Shown: piece by piece, positions 60,631 through 64,000 of the stretch
Layout of the letters: each line of letters opens with the position of its first letter
Numbering within the stretch: position 1 is the stretch's first letter
NCBI RefSeq assembly: GCF_003932495.1
Contig: NZ_QZMT01000006.1
Span: 1-64,000, forward strand
Direction: 5' to 3'
Length of the DNA: 64,000 nucleotides
Source: Guyparkeria sp. SCN-R1
GTDB taxonomy: Bacteria; Pseudomonadota; Gammaproteobacteria; Halothiobacillales; Halothiobacillaceae
Position numbers and translations under genes: made by a program
Notes under the pieces: model-generated
The model's input: the letters and a program-made list of their open reading frames with translations, nothing else
Databases searched by the model: none
Told to the model about the DNA's origin: nothing

Positions 60631-63600
60631 TCACCCCGTCTGCCGACTGGCAACCAGCCGGTACAGGGCGGGCAGTACCACCATGTTGAGCAGGGTCGAG
60701 GTGGCCAGCCCGCCGAGGATCACCACCGCCATCGGCGCCTGGATCTCGGTGCCGGCCTCGCCCAGCCCCATGGCCAGCGGGATCAGCGCCAGACCGGCGG
60801 TCAGGGCGGTCATCAGGATCGGCGCGAGTCGTTCCATCGAACCGGTCACCACGGCCTCATCCACGTCCATGCCATCCCGCGCCAGGGCTTGGAAGCGGCT
60901 GATCAGCAGGATGCCGTTGCGAATGGCGATGCCGAACAGGGTGATAAAGCCCACCAGGGCCGCCACCGTGATCACGCCGCCCATCGCCCAGACCGCAGCC
61001 ACGCCACCGACCAGCGCCAGCGGGATATTGACCATCACCAGCAGCGCTAGGCGCAGCGAGCGGAAGGCCATCTGCAACAACAGCAGGATGCCGGCCAGCA
61101 CGGCGAGCGAGACCCAACCGATCGTGCGGGTGGCATTGGCTTCCGCCTCGAACTGGCCGCCGTACTCGACCCGGTAGCCCTCCGGCAGCTCCATGTCGGC
61201 AGCGACGCGCGCCTGAATGGCCTCGACTGCGCCGCGTAGGTCGCGACCGGCGACATTGGCACTGACCACCAGCCGGCGCTCGGCATTCTCGCGCAGGATG
61301 GTGCCCGGTCCCTGCTCGAACGAGGGGTTGGCCAGTGCCCGCAACGGCACCATGTCGCCCGTGGGCGTCTCGATCAGGGTGTCGCCGACGGCGTGCCGAT
61401 CCGCGCGTGCCGCGTCATTGAAGCGCACCACCAGATCGAAGCGCCGATTGCCCTCGAATACCTCGGAGACAACGCTGCCACGGTAGGCGGTTTCCACCAG
61501 CTGGGCGACCTCCTCGACCGTCATCCCGTACCGGGCGATGGCTTCGCGATCGGCGCGCAAGCGCAGTTGCGGTACTGACTGGAGTGGCTCCATGGCCACG
61601 TCCACCAGGCCGTCGACCTCCTTCATGGTGCCCTCGAGTTCGCCCCCGAGTCGGCGAAGCTCCGCGAGGGATGGGCCGTAGAGCTTCACCGCGATCGCCG
61701 CCCGGGTGCCTGAGAGCATGTGGTCGATGCGGTGGGAGAGCGGCTGGCCGATGTTGATATTGACCCCGCGCACGCCGTTCAACGCGTCGCGCAGCTCGGC
61801 CATGAATCCCTCCTTGCCTTGCGGGAGCTTGCCCAGCGTGACCTCGAATTCGGAGGCATTTGGCCCCTGGGTGTGTGCGTCCAGCGCGGCGCGACCGGTC
61901 TTGCGGGCGACTGTTTCGACCTCGTCGAACCCGAGCAGGACATCCTCGATCTGTCGCCCGATGTCGGACGAGGTTTCCAGCGAGGTACCCGGCGGGGCGG
62001 TCACCGCGATGGTGAGACTGCCCTCGTTGAATTCGGGCAGGAACGAGCGCCCGAACTGACTGATCACCAGCAGGGTGGCGACCACCGCGATGACCGAGAG
62101 CCCCAGCACGGCTGGAGCTAAGCGCAGGCTCGCGTTCAGGATGGGACGGTAAAGCCACTTGGCAAAACGAATTACCGGCGGGTCCTTCTCCTCGCCCAGT
62201 GCCTTGTCCTTCGCGAGTAGCCACAGGCTCATGACCGGCGTGAGGGTCAGGGCTACCAGCAAGGAGGCGGCGATAGCGAACAGGTAGGCCAGGCCCAGTG
62301 GCTCGAGCAGGCGGCCCTCGACCCCCTGAAGGAAGAACAGCGGCGCGAACACCAGCATGATAATGGCCGTTGAGAAGACCACCGACTGGCGTACCTCCGA
62401 GCAGGCGCGATACACCACGCGCGCGGCCGGGGCGGCGTGCTCGGCGTGACGGTTCTCTCGCAGGCGGCGGTAGATGTTCTCGACGAAGATGATCGCGTCG
62501 TCCACCAGCGCGCCGATGGCGATGGTCATGCCGCCGAGCGTCATGGTGTTGATGCCGATACCCATCCACTTGAGCCCGATCAGGGCCACCACCAGCGACA
62601 GCGGGATCGCGAGCACCGAGATCAGCGTGGTGCGGAAGCTGAACAGGAAGGCGAACAGCACCACCACGACGAAGATCGCCCCGTCGCGCAGGGCCACGGC
62701 CACGTTGTCGATCGCACGGGAGATGAAGTCCGCCTGGCGGAACAGGCCCGGTTCGATATGGATGCCGTCGGGCAGGTCGGCTTCAGCCTCCTGCAATACC
62801 GTCTCGATACGCCGGGTCAGTTCGAGGGTGTCGGCATTGGGTTGCTTGGATACCGCGACCACGACCCCCGGATCGCCGTTGATGCCGGCGTCCCCGATCG
62901 GGATACCCGGTCCTTCCCGGACCTCGGCGACGTGACGGATGCGGATCGGGGCATCGTCACGCACGGTGATCACCGCCTCGGCCAGATCCGAGGCGCGCTG
63001 GGTACGGCCGATGAAACGCAGCACGTAGTCCTGGCCACCCTCGCTGATCCAGCCGCCGCCGGCATTGCGGTTCGCCCGGGAGGCCGCCTCGTGCACCTGA
63101 TCCAGCCCGACGTTCATTTCTTGCAGGCGATCGGGGGAAACCAGCACCTGGTACTCGCGGATATCGCCGCCCAGGGCGGTGATGTTGGCCACGCCGGGGA
63201 TGGCGAGCAACTTGGGTTCGAGCTGCCAGTCGGCGACTTCGCGGGCCAGCATGAGGCTCGCCCCCTTTTCGGCGCGCACGCCGAAGAACTCGATCTCGCC
63301 CATGATCGAGGTGATCGGGCCGAGCTGCGGTACGCCCACGCTTTGGGGCAGGTCGTCGCGCGCCTGGTTGAGGCGCTCGGTGACGATCTGTCTCGATTCG
63401 AGGATGTCCGTGCCCCACTCGAATTCCACCCAGACGATGGAAAAGCCCGGCACGGACTGGGAGCGCAGGCGGCGGACGTCGGTCGCGCCGTTCATCGCCG
63501 TCTCGATGGGAAAGGTGACCTGTTGCTCCACCTCCTCAGTGGCAAGGCCCGGGGCCTCGGTCATCACGGTGACGGTTGGGGCGGTCAGGTCGGGGAACAC

Positions 63601-63711
63601 GTCCACCGGGACCTCGCGCGCGGTGACGACACCGAGCACGAGCAACAGGGCGGAGGCGGCCACCACCAGCAGACGGTTCTGCAGTGACCAGTCAATCAGT
63701 CGGTCCAGCAT
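60631..63711 (-). CDS. Heavy-metal efflux RND transporter, second copy
   Basis: HME-RND protein of 1026 residues with TM1 about 13-32, porter domain (VPVDVFPDLTAPTVTV), and a TM4 motif AIGALVDDAIIFVENIYRRL near 396-415 carrying Asp-Asp-Ala, different from the Asp-Ala-Ala of the first pump at 2.7 kb. It is therefore a different subgroup (HME3-like by motif) with different or broader substrate. The C-terminal half ends VVLPALYRLV. It follows the adaptor gene by 11 nt and converges on the HDOD gene. Substrate undetermined (Co/Ni/Zn/Cu possible). Confidence 0.92.
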   Translation of the reverse strand: MLDRLIDWSLQNRLLVVAASALLLVLGVVTAREVPVDVFPDLTAPTVTVMTEAPGLATEEVEQQVTFPIETAMNGATDVRRLRSQSVPGFSIVWVEFEWGTDILESRQIVTERLNQARDDLPQSVGVPQLGPITSIMGEIEFFGVRAEKGASLMLAREVADWQLEPKLLAIPGVANITALGGDIREYQVLVSPDRLQEMNVGLDQVHEAASRANRNAGGGWISEGGQDYVLRFIGRTQRASDLAEAVITVRDDAPIRIRHVAEVREGPGIPIGDAGINGDPGVVVAVSKQPNADTLELTRRIETVLQEAEADLPDGIHIEPGLFRQADFISRAIDNVAVALRDGAIFVVVVLFAFLFSFRTTLISVLAIPLSLVVALIGLKWMGIGINTMTLGGMTIAIGALVDDAIIFVENIYRRLRENRHAEHAAPAARVVYRACSEVRQSVVFSTAIIMLVFAPLFFLQGVEGRLLEPLGLAYLFAIAASLLVALTLTPVMSLWLLAKDKALGEEKDPPVIRFAKWLYRPILNASLRLAPAVLGLSVIAVVATLLVISQFGRSFLPEFNEGSLTIAVTAPPGTSLETSSDIGRQIEDVLLGFDEVETVARKTGRAALDAHTQGPNASEFEVTLGKLPQGKEGFMAELRDALNGVRGVNINIGQPLSHRIDHMLSGTRAAIAVKLYGPSLAELRRLGGELEGTMKEVDGLVDVAMEPLQSVPQLRLRADREAIARYGMTVEEVAQLVETAYRGSVVSEVFEGNRRFDLVVRFNDAARADRHAVGDTLIETPTGDMVPLRALANPSFEQGPGTILRENAERRLVVSANVAGRDLRGAVEAIQARVAADMELPEGYRVEYGGQFEAEANATRTIGWVSLAVLAGILLLLQMAFRSLRLALLVMVNIPLALVGGVAAVWAMGGVITVAALVGFITLFGIAIRNGILLISRFQALARDGMDVDEAVVTGSMERLAPILMTALTAGLALIPLAMGLGEAGTEIQAPMAVVILGGLATSTLLNMVVLPALYRLVASRQTG

Positions 63712-63722
63712 GTTTGTTCTCC

Positions 63723-64000
63723 TTAGTGGGCGTGGCCGTGGCCGATGTCCTGTTCGCCACGCGAGGCAAGCAGAACGGTGTAAGCGCCTTCGGTGACCAC
63801 GCGCTCGCCCGGTTGCAGTCCGGCCGTGATCGCCACGCGCTCGCCACTGCGGATGCCGGTCTTGACCTGGCGACGCTCGAAGCGCTCGCCGCCGTGCTGG
63901 ACGATGACCACCTCGATGCCGTCGTCATCGAGAATGGCGGATTTCGGTACCACCACGGCCATCTGCCCGGCGCCGATCGAAAAGGCGGCCGACCAGGCCG
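63723..64000 (-). CDS. RND membrane-fusion protein, C-terminal part (5' end beyond window)
   Basis: Only the last 91 or so residues are in the window; the frame is open to the edge. The visible part is the membrane-proximal domain of a periplasmic adaptor (AVVVPKSAILDDDGIEVVIVQHGGERFERRQVKTGIRSGERVAI, seen by VVPKSAIL and FERRQVKTG, then GLQPGERVVTEGAY), ending in GHGHAH, a possible metal-binding tail. It is the adaptor of the RND pump downstream. An internal ATG at 63962 is not the start. Confidence 0.88.
   Translation of the reverse strand, partial: AWSAAFSIGAGQMAVVVPKSAILDDDGIEVVIVQHGGERFERRQVKTGIRSGERVAITAGLQPGERVVTEGAYTVLLASRGEQDIGHGHAH

Noticed and set aside
62437-63687. 416-codon plus-strand frame opposite the second RND gene
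   Set aside because: His/Asp/Arg-rich mirror translation of a conserved RND protein; no start signal.

Overview
This is a GC-rich chromosomal window from a gammaproteobacterium that looks chemolithoautotrophic. DabA/DabB (energy-coupled inorganic carbon accumulation), a periplasmic alpha-carbonic anhydrase and a CbbR/CmpR-like LysR regulator lie together, next to cyanase. With the metal-resistance load, this fits sulfur oxidisers of the Halothiobacillus/Guyparkeria type. That genus-level placement is inference from gene content only. I see no tRNA, rRNA, CRISPR array, transposase or phage gene.

Layout. 1-8.2 kb: a leftward, translationally coupled seven-gene operon, czcCBA-like RND efflux, DUF3240, PepSY, response regulator and sensor kinase (cut by the left edge). 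8.4-16 kb: copper resistance, with cupredoxin-copA-copB and a CueO-like oxidase-SHOCT pair, both leftward, and a rightward CopRS/CusRS-like two-component system. One regulatory module of four phased half-sites is present twice, in front of both leftward operons. 16-18 kb: a Mut7-C protein and an AsmA protein. 18.2-25.1 kb: hydroxamate siderophore uptake (fhuF-like, ABC ATPase, binding protein, double-length permease, convergent FhuE-like receptor) with Fur-like boxes. 25.3-30 kb: ybiI, yhbW, thpR homologues and a P-type ATPase. 29.8-31.8 kb: an iron operon (cupredoxin-like, FTR1 permease, beta-barrel-like protein). 32-41 kb: phospholipase D/ClsC-like protein, PAS chemoreceptor with a flagellar-type (sigma-28) promoter, small membrane proteins, MgtC, a glycine-zipper protein, a 268-bp near-palindromic element, an M16 peptidase pair and a macrodomain protein.

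41-46.2 kb: an nrtABD-type transporter with a textbook sigma-54 promoter, divergent from a NifA-like (GAF-AAA-Fis) activator. 46.3-47.6 kb: PA2779/PA2778-type pair with a terminator-like hairpin inside the second gene's signal peptide. 47.7-51.9 kb: a leftward operon osmC, acyl-CoA-dehydrogenase-like gene, small membrane ORF, rubredoxin-reductase, divergent from cyanase. Their shared intergenic region has a second strong sigma-54 promoter and tandem dyads placed like enhancer sites. 52-59 kb: carbonic anhydrase, small membrane protein, dabA, dabB and the LysR gene. 59-64 kb: an HDOD-GAF protein and a second heavy-metal RND pump whose adaptor gene is cut by the right edge.

The most interesting parts are the unsuspected sigma-54 circuit linking nrtABD, cyanase and the osmC/rubredoxin operon, the duplicated copper-response module, the attenuator-like hairpin at 46.7 kb and the palindromic element at 37.4 kb. 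Operator assignments are from reading the sequence by eye and are not experimentally supported.
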